This document shows, one piece after another, positions 8,100 to 16,360 of a stretch of DNA of 64,000 bases (position 1 is its first letter; each line of letters opens with the position of its first letter). Source of the stretch: Streptomyces sp. NRRL F-5630. GTDB lineage: Bacteria > Actinomycetota > Actinomycetes > Streptomycetales > Streptomycetaceae. The notes beneath the pieces are model-generated. The model was given only the letters and a program-made list of their open reading frames with translations, was not told where the DNA came from and searched no databases. The DNA lies in the NCBI RefSeq assembly GCF_000719475.1, contig NZ_JOGO01000033.1, forward strand, positions 1-64,000, in the 5' to 3' direction. The translations under genes were made by a program, and so were the position numbers.

Positions 8100-10370
8100 G
8101 TGCGACCACGACGGCGTACGAGAGCGCGGCACCGGGCTTCCCGGCTGCTGCTGACCCTGCTCGCCGCGTTCGGGCTCGTCCTCGGACTGAGCGCGACGAG
8201 CGCGACAAGCGCCACGGGAGGCCCCGCCACGGCCGCCCAGAAGACCGTGAAGCCGGAGAAGGACGCCGCGCCCAAGGCGGCCCAGGTGCTCAACTGGACC
8301 GCGGGCGACGACATCACGCACTACGTCTCCGCCCCCGAGAAGGCGGTCGCGGGGCCCGCCACGATCGTCTTCGAGAACAGCGCGGCCACCGGCAACACCA
8401 CCGGGATGCCGCACACGCTGACCTTCGACGTCTCCAGCCCCGACTACAACAACGACGTCAACGTCAACATCCTCGCCAACCCCTCGGACGCCCAGGGCGG
8501 CAAGCACAGCGTCGAGGTCGTGCTCAGCCCGGGCACGTACCGCTACCACTGCACGATCCCGGGGCACCTCTCGATGGAGGGCACCCTCGTGGTGACCGAC
8601 GGCGGGGGCGGCGAGGACACCACCGCGCCCACCACCTCGGCGAAGGTGAGCGGCGACCAGAACGCCGACGGGGCCTACGTCGGCTCCGCGTCCGTCGCGA
8701 TCGAGGCGAGCGACGAGGGCACGGGCGTCGACACCGTCGAGTACGCGATCGGCGCGGACGGCGCCTGGCAGCCGTACACCGCCCCGGTCGTCATCGACCA
8801 GGTCGGTGAGCACGTCGTGCGCTACCGCGCGACCGACAAGGCGGGCAACGCGGCCGAGGAGAAGTCCGTCTCCTTCACCGTCGTGGGACCGCCGACCGAC
8901 GACCAGGACCCGCCCGAGACCTCGGCGACCGTCACGGGCGAGAAGGACGAGAACGGCGCCTACCTCGGGATGGCGACCGTCACCGTCACCGCCTCCGACA
9001 CCGGTTCGGGCGTCAACAAGGTCGAGTACGCGCTCGGTGCCGACGGCGCCTGGCAGGAGTACACCGGGCCCGTCATGGTCCACGAGCCGGGCGAACAGGT
9101 GGTGCGCTACCGGGCCACCGACAAGGCGGGCAACGCGGCGGCCGAGAAGACCGTCTCGTTCACCGTCGTCGAGCCGCCCGCCCAGGACACCACGGCCCCC
9201 GTGGTCGGCGCGGAGGTGACCGGTTCGAAGAACTCGGACGGCGCCTACCTCGCCTCGGCGAAGCTCACCCTGAGCGCGACCGACGAGGAGTCGGGCGTCG
9301 ACAAGATCGAGTACTCGCTCGACGCGGGCCCCTACCTCGCCTACAGCAAGCCCGTCGTGATCGACCGCGTCGGCCGGCACACCGTCGACTACCGCGCGAG
9401 CGACAAGGCGGGCAACACCTCCGAGGCGCGCCAGGTGGCCTTCACCGTCGCGGCCGGGGGCGGCGTGCCCGCGCCGGGCTGCGCCGAGTTCGACGAGCGC
9501 AAGACCGTCTTCGTCGGGACGATCGACACCGGGGTGCCCAACCGCATCACGGAGAACCGCTGCCGGATCAACGAGCGCATCGAGGACGAGAAGGACTGGT
9601 CGTCGAACGCCCTGTTCCTCAAGCACGTCACGCAGGTGCTCGACCAGTTGCGTGCCGAGAACGTCATCGACCAGCGCGAGCGCAAGGCGATCAACCAGGC
9701 CGCCAAGGCGTCCGGGATCGGCAAGCCGGGGCAGACGACCGGCTACAAGGACCTCATGGACGGCTCGCGGGCCCAGTTCGACAGGTGGGAGCAGGTCGGC
9801 GGCGGCAAGTTCACGCTGAACGACGACGGCTCGATCACCAGCTCCACCGATGTCGACGGCATGGGGATGCTGTGGTTCCCGGAGCGGAAGTTCGACGACT
9901 TCTCGCTCAAGCTCCGCTTCCGTGACGACGGGCCGGGCACCACGAACGCCAACGGCGGGGTCTTCATCCGCTTCCCGAACGTCCACGACCACCCGGAGGA
10001 GTCGCGGCCCGAGTGGGTCGCGATCAACTACGGGCACGAGATCCAGATCTTCGACTCGCCCACCGGGGACATGTACAAGACCGGGTCCGTGTACGGCTTC
10101 GACCGGGTCGGCCTCGCGGGCGCCGGGGTCACCGAGAAGGGGACCTGGAACGACTACGAGGTCCGGGCCGTCGACCAGCACTTCCAGATCTTCCGCAACG
10201 GGGTGCTGATCAACGAGTTCGACAACACCGGCGGCCAGCTCTTCGAGCCGCCGCGGTCCGGTGACCCGGGCACCGACGGGCGGCGCTACGCCTCCGGCTA
10301 CATCGGTCTCCAGGTGCACAGCACGTCCGACGTGATCTCCTACCGGGACGTCCGGATCCAGGAGCTGTAG
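8100..10370 (+). CDS. secreted cupredoxin - three Ig-like repeats - DUF1080 (3-keto-disaccharide hydrolase-like) protein
   Basis: This 756-residue exported protein has four parts. A signal peptide is followed by a plastocyanin-like cupredoxin (about 65-167) with copper ligands His105, Cys151, His156 and Met159. Three near-identical Ig-like repeats come next (about 174-455; each ends RYRATDKAGN or a close variant). A helical linker starts at CAEFDERKTVF. The C-terminal DUF1080/LamG-like domain (about 560-756) has GGVFIRFPN and YIGLQVH strands. DUF1080 proteins include 3-keto-disaccharide hydrolases. The GTG lies three bases after the previous stop, with GAGGAGG overlapping it. An electron-carrier role for the cupredoxin is inference from the linked dehydrogenase and laccase. 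Confidence 0.88.
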   Translation: MRPRRRTRARHRASRLLLTLLAAFGLVLGLSATSATSATGGPATAAQKTVKPEKDAAPKAAQVLNWTAGDDITHYVSAPEKAVAGPATIVFENSAATGNTTGMPHTLTFDVSSPDYNNDVNVNILANPSDAQGGKHSVEVVLSPGTYRYHCTIPGHLSMEGTLVVTDGGGGEDTTAPTTSAKVSGDQNADGAYVGSASVAIEASDEGTGVDTVEYAIGADGAWQPYTAPVVIDQVGEHVVRYRATDKAGNAAEEKSVSFTVVGPPTDDQDPPETSATVTGEKDENGAYLGMATVTVTASDTGSGVNKVEYALGADGAWQEYTGPVMVHEPGEQVVRYRATDKAGNAAAEKTVSFTVVEPPAQDTTAPVVGAEVTGSKNSDGAYLASAKLTLSATDEESGVDKIEYSLDAGPYLAYSKPVVIDRVGRHTVDYRASDKAGNTSEARQVAFTVAAGGGVPAPGCAEFDERKTVFVGTIDTGVPNRITENRCRINERIEDEKDWSSNALFLKHVTQVLDQLRAENVIDQRERKAINQAAKASGIGKPGQTTGYKDLMDGSRAQFDRWEQVGGGKFTLNDDGSITSSTDVDGMGMLWFPERKFDDFSLKLRFRDDGPGTTNANGGVFIRFPNVHDHPEESRPEWVAINYGHEIQIFDSPTGDMYKTGSVYGFDRVGLAGAGVTEKGTWNDYEVRAVDQHFQIFRNGVLINEFDNTGGQLFEPPRSGDPGTDGRRYASGYIGLQVHSTSDVISYRDVRIQEL

Positions 10371-10383
10371 TCCGCGCGGGCGT

Positions 10384-11550
10384 TCAGCCGGGAGCGGTGG
10401 CGGTGGCACCCCCACCGCCACCGCTCCCCTCCGTGCGGGCGGCGTGAGCCCCGGCCTGGCCGCGCCCGCCCGGGTGCCGGTGGCGCCAGATCCAGAAGAC
10501 CGCGCAGGAGACGAGGGCCCAGGCGGCGAGCACCAGGTAGGGGAAGAGGTGCTGGTGGCCGCGGAAGTACACGGCGGTGTGCTGCGCGTTGACCGAGGCG
10601 CCCGGCGGCAGCCACTGCCCGATGTGCCCGAGGACCGAGGGCAGCAGCGGCCAGGAGACCGCCCCGCCGGAGGACGGGTTGCCGAGCAGCACCATGACGC
10701 CCCACGTCGGGAGCATCGCCCAGCGCCCGACGAGGGTATTGAACATGGTGAAGACCATGCCGCACGTGAACATCGTGAACGCGAGGATGAGCCAGGACTG
10801 CGTGAACGGCAGGTGCAGCGCGCCGAGCCACCAGTCCACGACGGCCGCGATCGTGAAGCCGCCGAGCAGCGCGTACGCGGCCGTGAACGCGATCCGCTCC
10901 AGGGGGTCCAGGCCCCGCGCGTGCACGCTGAGCTGGATGGCGCCGACGAAGCCGACGATGACGGCGGCGAGCGAGATGTAGAAGAGCGCGAGGCCGCGCG
11001 GGTCCCCCGACTGGAGCGGATTGACGTCCCGCACGGTGACGGGCGTCCCCGTCTCCTCACCGGCCTTCGGCGCGGCCTCGGCGAGCAGTTGCGCGACCGA
11101 GGCACCCGAGGCGCCCGAGAGGTCGAGCCGCGCGCGCTCGCCCTCGCGGCTCAGCACCGCGAAGACCTTCTGCTCCTCGATCGCCTCGCGCGCCTCCCCG
11201 TAGTCGCGGTACGAGTGCAGGCTCAGGCCCGCGTCGAGCGCGCGCTCCATGCCGTCCACGAACCGCTGCCCCTGCGGCCACCGCTGCTCGCCGACGACGG
11301 CGACCGGCACGTGGCGGGGTGTCGGGTTCGCCATCTGGTACGTGTACGAGCCCGCGAAGAGCCCCGCGGCGGCGGCCAGGATGAGGCACAGCACGACGGC
11401 GGGCCAGTACGCGGAGGTGCGGAAGCCCGCCCAGCGCTCGCGGGCGGAGGGGCGGCGGGCGTGGTCGGGGTGGGCGCCGGAAGGGCCCGGGGGGTGCCCG
11501 TCCGGGCCGGGTGCGCTGCCCCGCGGGCCGGGGCTGCCGGGGTCCGCCAT
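10384..11550 (-). CDS. YhgE/Pip-type multispanning membrane protein (ABC-2-like)
   Basis: The 388-residue protein has a Pro-rich cytoplasmic N-terminus, one membrane segment near 50-70 (VVLCLILAAAAGLFAG), a long external loop, then four or five C-terminal membrane segments. This is the layout of YhgE/Pip and DUF3533 proteins, some of which act in export or as phage receptors. No ATPase is nearby. The start lies only three bases after the LigD-type gene's stop (TGA GCC ATG), so the two are cotranscribed. Its last codons form one arm of the hairpin at 10390-10428. Function is unassigned beyond family. Confidence 0.75.
   Translation of the reverse strand: MADPGSPGPRGSAPGPDGHPPGPSGAHPDHARRPSARERWAGFRTSAYWPAVVLCLILAAAAGLFAGSYTYQMANPTPRHVPVAVVGEQRWPQGQRFVDGMERALDAGLSLHSYRDYGEAREAIEEQKVFAVLSREGERARLDLSGASGASVAQLLAEAAPKAGEETGTPVTVRDVNPLQSGDPRGLALFYISLAAVIVGFVGAIQLSVHARGLDPLERIAFTAAYALLGGFTIAAVVDWWLGALHLPFTQSWLILAFTMFTCGMVFTMFNTLVGRWAMLPTWGVMVLLGNPSSGGAVSWPLLPSVLGHIGQWLPPGASVNAQHTAVYFRGHQHLFPYLVLAAWALVSCAVFWIWRHRHPGGRGQAGAHAARTEGSGGGGGATATAPG
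10390..10428. terminator. 17-bp perfect stem overlapping the end of the YhgE-like gene
   Basis: GGGAGCGGTGGCGGTGG and its complement CCACCGCCACCGCTCCC flank a 5-base loop. It lies 20 bp after the stop of the cupredoxin-DUF1080 gene and inside the last codons of the convergent membrane-protein gene, where it encodes a Gly-rich tail. It may end transcription from both sides. Confidence 0.7.
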
Positions 11551-11553
11551 GGC

Positions 11554-12567
11554 TCAGTCCGTCTCCTTCTTGGCGCGGCTCGGCTGCACCCGCGAGGGCT
11601 CGCCCGGCATCTTCGGGTAGTCCGGTGGGTACGGCAACTCGCCGAGTCCCTCGCTCTCGTCGCGCGCCGCGAGATCGAGCAGCGGTTCGAGCGAGTAGCG
11701 GCGTTCGTCCATGTCCGCGTGCACGTCCCCGCGCTCGCGGTAGCGGGCCACCATCGTGCGCAGGTCGAAGTCGCGCGGGTCGGCGTCGGGGACCTCGTCC
11801 CACGTGAGCGGCGCCGAGACGGGGGCGTGCGGGCGGGCGCGGAGCGAGTAGGCGGCGGCGATGGTGCGGTCCCTGGCGTTCTGGTTGTAGTCGAGGAAGA
11901 TCCGCTCGCCGCGCTCCTCCTTCCACCAGTGGGTCGTCACCCTGCCCGGCATCCGGCGTTCCAGCTCGCGCCCCACGGCGATGGCGGCGCGGCGCACCCC
12001 GGCGAAGTCCCAGCGCGGCTCGATCGGCACGAAGACGTGCAGCCCGCGTCCGCCGGAGGTCTTCGGGAAGCCGCGCAGGCCCAGCTCGTCGAGGAGCCCG
12101 CGCAACTCGACGGCGACCGCGACGGCCTCGGCGAAGCCGGTGCCGGGCTGCGGGTCGAGGTCGAGGCGCAGTTCGTCCGGGTGGTCGGTGTCGTCGGCCC
12201 GGACGGCCCAGGGGTGGAAGACGAGGCCGCCGAGGTTCGCCGCCCACAGGATCGCCGCGGGCTCCTCGGGGCACAGCTCGTCGGCGTACCGGCCGCTCGG
12301 GAAGGAGATCCGCGCGGTGCGCAGCCAGGAGGGGTGGTTCTTGGGGGCGCGCTTCTGGAAGAAGGACTCGCCCTCGACGCCCTCCGGGTAGCGCTCCAGC
12401 GTGGTGGGCCGCGCCCGCAGGGCACGCGTCATGCCCTCGCCCACCGTGAGGTAGTACTCCGCGACGTCCCGCTTCGTGTAGCCGGGACGCGGATAGTAGA
12501 TCTTCTCCGGGTGGCTGATCCGCACGGTGCGCCCGCCCGCCGTCAGCTCCTCCGCTTCGTCCGCCAT
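11554..12567 (-). CDS. LigD-type DNA polymerase/primase domain protein (NHEJ)
   Basis: The 337-residue protein is a stand-alone LigD polymerase domain of the archaeo-eukaryotic primase fold. It begins with the typical SHPEKIYYPRPGYTKRDVAEYY stretch, has the metal-binding RLDLDPQ motif near 134-140, and the KTSGGRGLHVFVP motif. In NHEJ such proteins fill gaps and add ribonucleotides at broken ends together with Ku and a ligase. A divergent ATP-dependent ligase gene starts 94 bp away, so the pair likely acts together. No ku gene is in this window. The start at 12567 is chosen because conserved sequence begins there. Confidence 0.92.
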   Translation of the reverse strand: MADEAEELTAGGRTVRISHPEKIYYPRPGYTKRDVAEYYLTVGEGMTRALRARPTTLERYPEGVEGESFFQKRAPKNHPSWLRTARISFPSGRYADELCPEEPAAILWAANLGGLVFHPWAVRADDTDHPDELRLDLDPQPGTGFAEAVAVAVELRGLLDELGLRGFPKTSGGRGLHVFVPIEPRWDFAGVRRAAIAVGRELERRMPGRVTTHWWKEERGERIFLDYNQNARDRTIAAAYSLRARPHAPVSAPLTWDEVPDADPRDFDLRTMVARYRERGDVHADMDERRYSLEPLLDLAARDESEGLGELPYPPDYPKMPGEPSRVQPSRAKKETD

Positions 12568-12661
12568 GGCGCCACGGTAGGCGGGGGCGCGTACCTCCGC
12601 ATATCGGTGTCCACCGGTGCTCATAGTGCGGAAGGCCGTCGTCCCGGCACACAATCGGCTC
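12568..12661. promoter_or_regulatory. shared divergent promoter region of polymerase and ligase genes
   Basis: This 94-bp spacer must contain both start regions for the LigD-type polymerase (leftward) and the ligase (rightward). It is less GC-rich than its surroundings around 12600-12630. I see no convincing -35/-10 pair to name. Confidence 0.4.
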
Positions 12662-13777
12662 ATGCGTCTGCCTGTCATGCCTCCGGTGAGACCGATGCTC
12701 GCGAAGGCCGTCCCGGAGATCCCGCCCGGGATGCACTACGAGGCCAAGTGGGACGGCTTCCGCTGCCTCGTCTTCAAGGACGGGGACGAGGTGGAGCTGG
12801 GCAGCCGCACGGGCAAGCCGCTCGGGCGGTACTTCCCCGAGCTGGTCGAGGCGCTGCGGGAGCGGTTGCCCGGGCGGTGCGTGCTGGACGGGGAGATCGT
12901 CGTGGCGCGCGCGGGGCGGCTGGACTTCGACGCGCTGAGCGAGCGCATCCATCCGGCCGCCTCGCGGGTGCGGCTGCTCGCGGAGACGACGCCGTCCTCC
13001 TACGTCGCCTTCGACCTGCTCGCGCTGGACGAGGAGTCCTGGGTCGACCGCCCGCAGCGCGCCCGCAGGGAACGGCTCGAAGCGGTGCTCGCCCACGTGG
13101 CTCCCCCGGTGCACCTCGCGCCCGCGACGGGGGACCGTGCGGTGGCCGAGGAGTGGTTCGGGCGCTTCGAGGGAGCCGGGCTGGACGGGATCGTCGCGAA
13201 GCCGCCGGAGCTGCCGTACCGCGAGAACCAGCGCGTCATGTTCAAGGTCAAGCACGAGCGGACGGCCGACTGCGTGGTGGCCGGGCTGCGCTTCCACAAG
13301 AGCGGCCCGGTGGTCGGCTCGCTGCTGCTCGGGTTGTACGACGACGCGGGGGCGCTCCAGCACGTGGGCGTCTGCGCGGCCTTCCCGATGAAGCGGCGCG
13401 CGGAGCTGATGGAGGAGCTGGAGCCCCTGCGGATGGACGGGCCGAAGGCCGGAGCGAAGGACTCGGGCGGGCACGGCGGGGAGCACCCCTGGGCGCACTG
13501 GGCCGAGGCGGAGGCGCAGGAGGCGGGGCGCCTCCCGGGCGGGCCGAGCCGGTGGACGGGCACGAAGGACCTGTCGTGGGTGCCGCTGCGGCCCGAGCGG
13601 GTCTGCGAGGTCGCGTACGACCACATGGAGGGTTCCGCCGCCTCCGGCAGGGCCCGTTTCCGGCACACCGCGCGCTGGCGCCGCTGGCGCCCGGACCGCA
13701 CCCCGGAGAGCTGCACGTACGGGCAGGTCGAGGAGCCGGTGCGGTACGAGCTCGGGGCGGTGCTCGGCGGGGACTGA
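12662..13777 (+). CDS. ATP-dependent DNA ligase (LigC-like)
   Basis: The 371-residue enzyme seals nicks by an adenylated lysine. Motif I is EAKWDG with Lys29, followed by LGSRTGKPL, VLDGEIVV, FDLLAL, GLDGIVAK and FKVKHERTADCVV, covering the nucleotidyltransferase and OB-fold parts. The C-terminal CEVAYDHMEG and RFRHTARWRRWRPD motifs are typical of LigC/LigD ligase domains. No polymerase or nuclease domain is fused; the polymerase is divergently encoded next door. The ATG at 12662 (MRLPVMPP) is preferred; a start 15 bases later is possible. Repair of double-strand breaks is the likely role. Confidence 0.93.
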   Translation: MRLPVMPPVRPMLAKAVPEIPPGMHYEAKWDGFRCLVFKDGDEVELGSRTGKPLGRYFPELVEALRERLPGRCVLDGEIVVARAGRLDFDALSERIHPAASRVRLLAETTPSSYVAFDLLALDEESWVDRPQRARRERLEAVLAHVAPPVHLAPATGDRAVAEEWFGRFEGAGLDGIVAKPPELPYRENQRVMFKVKHERTADCVVAGLRFHKSGPVVGSLLLGLYDDAGALQHVGVCAAFPMKRRAELMEELEPLRMDGPKAGAKDSGGHGGEHPWAHWAEAEAQEAGRLPGGPSRWTGTKDLSWVPLRPERVCEVAYDHMEGSAASGRARFRHTARWRRWRPDRTPESCTYGQVEEPVRYELGAVLGGD

Positions 13778-13811
13778 GCCCCCCGTACCGCCCCGCTGTG
13801 CCCGTCCGGCC

Positions 13812-14981
13812 CTACAGCTGCACCTGCCGCCCGTGCCAGTCCATGCACAGCACCATGGCGTCGTCCTCCTGCGCGAGGGAGCCCCGGTGCGCCGCGAGCT
13901 CCTTGAGCACGGCGTACGGGACCTGCGCGGGCGGCAGCAGGCGGGTGCCGGTCATCGCGGCGGCGAGCGCGCGCTTCCCGTACGGTTCGCCGGCCGGCGA
14001 CAGCGTCTCGTAGACGCCGTCACTGAAGAAGAAGAGCCGGTCCCCCGGCAGGACGCGGAAGCGCTGGGCGGTGTAGACGGTGTCCTCGAACATGCCGAGC
14101 GGGAGCTGCGCGTCGAGCTCGATCTGCTCGGAGACGCCGTCGCGCTGGCGCCACAGTTGCGGCGAGCCCGCGTCCACGACCTCGGCCTCGCCGGTCGCGA
14201 GCTCGAAGCGGAGCAGCAGCGTCGACAGGTGCGTGACGCCCTGGTGGTGGCCGTAGATCGCCTGGTCGGCGAGGGCCGCCTGGTCGGCGAGGCTCAGCCC
14301 GGCGCGGCGCGCGTTGCGCAGCGCGTTGACGGCGAGGTTGGTGAGGAGGGCGGCCTCGATGCCCTCGCCCGTGCCGTTGGTGACGGAGAGGTGCAGTGCC
14401 TCGGCCGAGCCCGACCAGTCGAAGTTGTCGCCGCGGACCGCGTAGGCGGGCTCCAGCTGGGCCCCGAGGGCGTACTCGGGGCGGGTGCAGGACCGTCCGG
14501 GGAGCAGCTGCCACTGGAGCTCGGCGGCGAGGGTGAGGCGGCGGGCGCGGCGGGCCCGCTGGTAGAGGTCGGTGTCGCGTTCGGCGACGAGGATCTCGTG
14601 CCCGAGCACTTCGCCGATCTCTGCGAGTTCCCCGGCCATTTCCTCGTCGTAGCCGTCCGCGGGCAGCCGTACGGTGAGGATGCCGAGCCGGTCGCCACGC
14701 ACGGTGACGGGCACATGCACGAGGGTGTGCTCGCCGGAGTTCTCCGCGTACGGCTGCTGGGCCCCGAAGGCGCGTCCGGGCGCTCCCAGATGGGCGGACA
14801 GCGGCTCCGGCGGCAGCGCCGGGGGTTCGACGGGCTGGAGTATGGTCATGGCGTAGTCGGCCATGAGCAGATCCGCGCCCGCGGCCCCGTAACGGGCCCG
14901 GAGCGCCGTGCGCAGCGCGCCGAGCAGTGCGTGGGGAGGGGCCTTGCGCAGAGCGCGTTCCACCGCCGCGAATCTGTCCAC
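13812..14981 (-). CDS. SpoIIE-family PP2C protein phosphatase
   Basis: The 389-residue protein has a GAF-like N-terminal half (HLGAPGRAFGAQQPY, VRGDRLGILTVRLP) and a C-terminal SpoIIE phosphatase domain. The metal-site motifs appear as VRGDNFDW, VTNGTGEGIEA, GDRLFFFSDGVYE and QEDDAMVLC. Such enzymes dephosphorylate anti-anti-sigma factors of the STAS class in partner switching. A STAS gene lies 1 kb away, but no anti-sigma kinase is in this window. The GTG at 14981 (VDRFAAVERAL) is used because the longer frame overlaps the divergent MarR gene. It and MarR diverge from a short spacer. Confidence 0.85.
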   Translation of the reverse strand: MDRFAAVERALRKAPPHALLGALRTALRARYGAAGADLLMADYAMTILQPVEPPALPPEPLSAHLGAPGRAFGAQQPYAENSGEHTLVHVPVTVRGDRLGILTVRLPADGYDEEMAGELAEIGEVLGHEILVAERDTDLYQRARRARRLTLAAELQWQLLPGRSCTRPEYALGAQLEPAYAVRGDNFDWSGSAEALHLSVTNGTGEGIEAALLTNLAVNALRNARRAGLSLADQAALADQAIYGHHQGVTHLSTLLLRFELATGEAEVVDAGSPQLWRQRDGVSEQIELDAQLPLGMFEDTVYTAQRFRVLPGDRLFFFSDGVYETLSPAGEPYGKRALAAAMTGTRLLPPAQVPYAVLKELAAHRGSLAQEDDAMVLCMDWHGRQVQL

Positions 14982-15032
14982 CGTACGTGTACCACCTGTC
15001 TCGGAGATCGGGAGAAGGGAAGCCGGACCACC

Positions 15033-15614
15033 ATGCCTCAGCGACTGACAGGACCCTTGCGAAGTGTCAGAGTCGAGGACATGGGGGCTGAGACGGCGAC
15101 CCAGGAGAACCGGGCTGCCGCGTCCCGCGTGGCCGGGGAGGTCATCGAGCTGCTGGAAGTGATGTGGCACAAGGGCCGCGATCTGGCGCCGACAGCTCCG
15201 GTCTCAGTCTCGCAACTGCGCGTGCTGTACATCCTGGAGCGCGAGGACGGGATCAACCTGCGCACTCTCGGCGAGGAGCTGGGGGCCGCGCCGTCCTCGG
15301 TGAGCCGTCTGTGCGACCGGCTCCAGGCGCTCGGCTACGTGGAGCGCGCGGCGAGCCGGGCGAGCCGCCGGGAGGTGGAGCTGCGGCTCACCCCGCCGGG
15401 GACGCGCTATCTCGGCGAGCTGCGGGCACGGCGGCAGAGCGCGCTCCTGGAGATCCTGGAGCGGATGCCGCAGGCCGACCGGGACGCGCTGGCGCGCGGA
15501 CTCGGCGGCTTCCTCGACGCCGCCGCGTGGGACACCGCCGACCGGGGCGAGGAGCGGCAGGCGGGATCCTCGCGCGAGGGGCCCACACGGGAGGGGACGG
15601 CCGACACCGCCTGA
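15033..15614 (+). CDS. MarR-family transcription regulator
   Basis: The 193-residue protein shows a MarR winged helix. LRVLYILEREDGINLRTLGEELG is followed by the recognition helix SSVSRLCDRLQALGYVERA and a wing ending EVELRLTPPG. A polar tail of about 40 residues follows. The start is uncertain. ATG 15033 has GGAGAAGGG upstream, while ATG 15081 gives MGAETATQEN and would leave an inverted repeat, CTGACA-N14-TGTCAG at 15045-15070, as an operator in front. It probably controls itself and the divergent phosphatase gene. Ligand and targets are unknown. Confidence 0.88.
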   Translation: MPQRLTGPLRSVRVEDMGAETATQENRAAASRVAGEVIELLEVMWHKGRDLAPTAPVSVSQLRVLYILEREDGINLRTLGEELGAAPSSVSRLCDRLQALGYVERAASRASRREVELRLTPPGTRYLGELRARRQSALLEILERMPQADRDALARGLGGFLDAAAWDTADRGEERQAGSSREGPTREGTADTA

Positions 15615-15934
15615 GCACCGCCCCCCGTCGTGCGGGAACGGCCCCCTGGACCAGTACACGCTTGTGACCTCCGGTTCACCTCGGTCCGCACGCCACCGTT
15701 CGGGCAGGGCGGTCCTGTCGGGGCTCAGATTGTTTCCTCGGGCGCACTGTTGTCAAACGGCAAGTGTCACGAGCGCGGGGCCGGGGCTGACGCCTGGTCA
15801 GCCGAGGCCGCGCGGTTCACGATGACATGGGGGCACCCGCTACCGGGCTCCACGACGCTCGGCTAATGTTTGCCGCGAGGCAACAGTTGCCAACGCCGCG
15901 CAGCCCGCGCGACGTGACCAGGAAGGGCGCCACC
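15615..15934. other. intergenic region with candidate promoter of the STAS gene
   Basis: This 320-bp gap carries no credible gene. Near its right end TAATGT (15864-15869) could be a -10 box for the STAS gene. It is followed at once by TGCC-GCGA-GGCA and then by GGCAAC-A-GTTGCC, a perfect 13-bp inverted repeat at 15879-15891. That places a potential operator at the transcript start. Confidence 0.4.
15879..15891. promoter_or_regulatory. GGCAACAGTTGCC palindrome before the STAS gene
   Basis: A perfect 6-1-6 inverted repeat lies about 10 bp downstream of TAATGT and 43 bp before the STAS start codon. An operator or 5'UTR element is the simplest reading; the regulator is unknown. Confidence 0.35.
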
Positions 15935-16300
15935 ATGCCGGACGAAGCCGTCAGTCACGCGGACATTCCCGGGGCGCGGGTGGTGCGGCTGGTGGGAGAG
16001 GCGGACCTGGACACGGCGGAGGCCCTCGACGGGGGGCTCACCGCGGCGCTCGGCTCGGAGCAGCCGCTCACCGTGCTCGACCTCTCGCGGACGACCTTCG
16101 CGGACTCCACGGTGCTGGGGGTGCTGCTGCGGGCGCACACCCTGCACGAGCAGGCGGGCCGGCGCCTGCTGCTCGCCGGACCGCTCGACGACGTACTCGT
16201 GCGACTCTTCGACGTGACGGGCACGCGGGCGCATCTGCGTTTCGCGGCCGATCTCGCCCAGGCGGTCGGGGACGGGGACCGGCACCCCGAGCGGGGCTGA
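15935..16300 (+). CDS. STAS-domain anti-sigma factor antagonist
   Basis: The 121-residue single-domain protein has the anti-anti-sigma core. VVRLVGEADLDTAEAL is followed by VLDLSRTTFADSTVLGVLL, in which Ser58 in FADS is the expected phosphorylation site. Proteins of this class bind an anti-sigma kinase when dephosphorylated and so release a sigma factor. The nearby SpoIIE-type phosphatase is a possible partner. AGGAAGG precedes the ATG, and a longer upstream frame is unsupported. The target sigma factor is not in the window. Confidence 0.88.
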   Translation: MPDEAVSHADIPGARVVRLVGEADLDTAEALDGGLTAALGSEQPLTVLDLSRTTFADSTVLGVLLRAHTLHEQAGRRLLLAGPLDDVLVRLFDVTGTRAHLRFAADLAQAVGDGDRHPERG

Positions 16301-16341
16301 ACCCGGGCGGCAGGAGGGGGCCGGGGCGGCGTGGCCGAACG

Positions 16342-16360
16342 GCCGGGCGAGCAGCCCGGC
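16342..16360. terminator. hairpin between the STAS gene and the conservon
   Basis: GCCGGGC and GCCCGGC pair around a 5-base loop in the 211-bp gap between convergent genes. A weak but plausible stop signal for either transcript. Confidence 0.4.

Noticed and set aside
5640-11105. An 1821-codon open frame on the minus strand
   Set aside because: It is antisense to two clear genes (sugar dehydrogenase and cupredoxin-DUF1080). It has arginine/valine-rich composition typical of a shadow in high-GC DNA and shows no domain.
10444-14013. A plus-strand frame of 1189 codons spanning the YhgE-like, LigD-type and ligase genes
   Set aside because: It crosses three well-supported genes in other frames and lacks any conserved motif.
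13833-15032. Long N-terminal extension of the MarR protein
   Set aside because: The extension runs antisense through the SpoIIE-type phosphatase gene and lacks MarR homology; a start at 15033 or 15081 is more credible.
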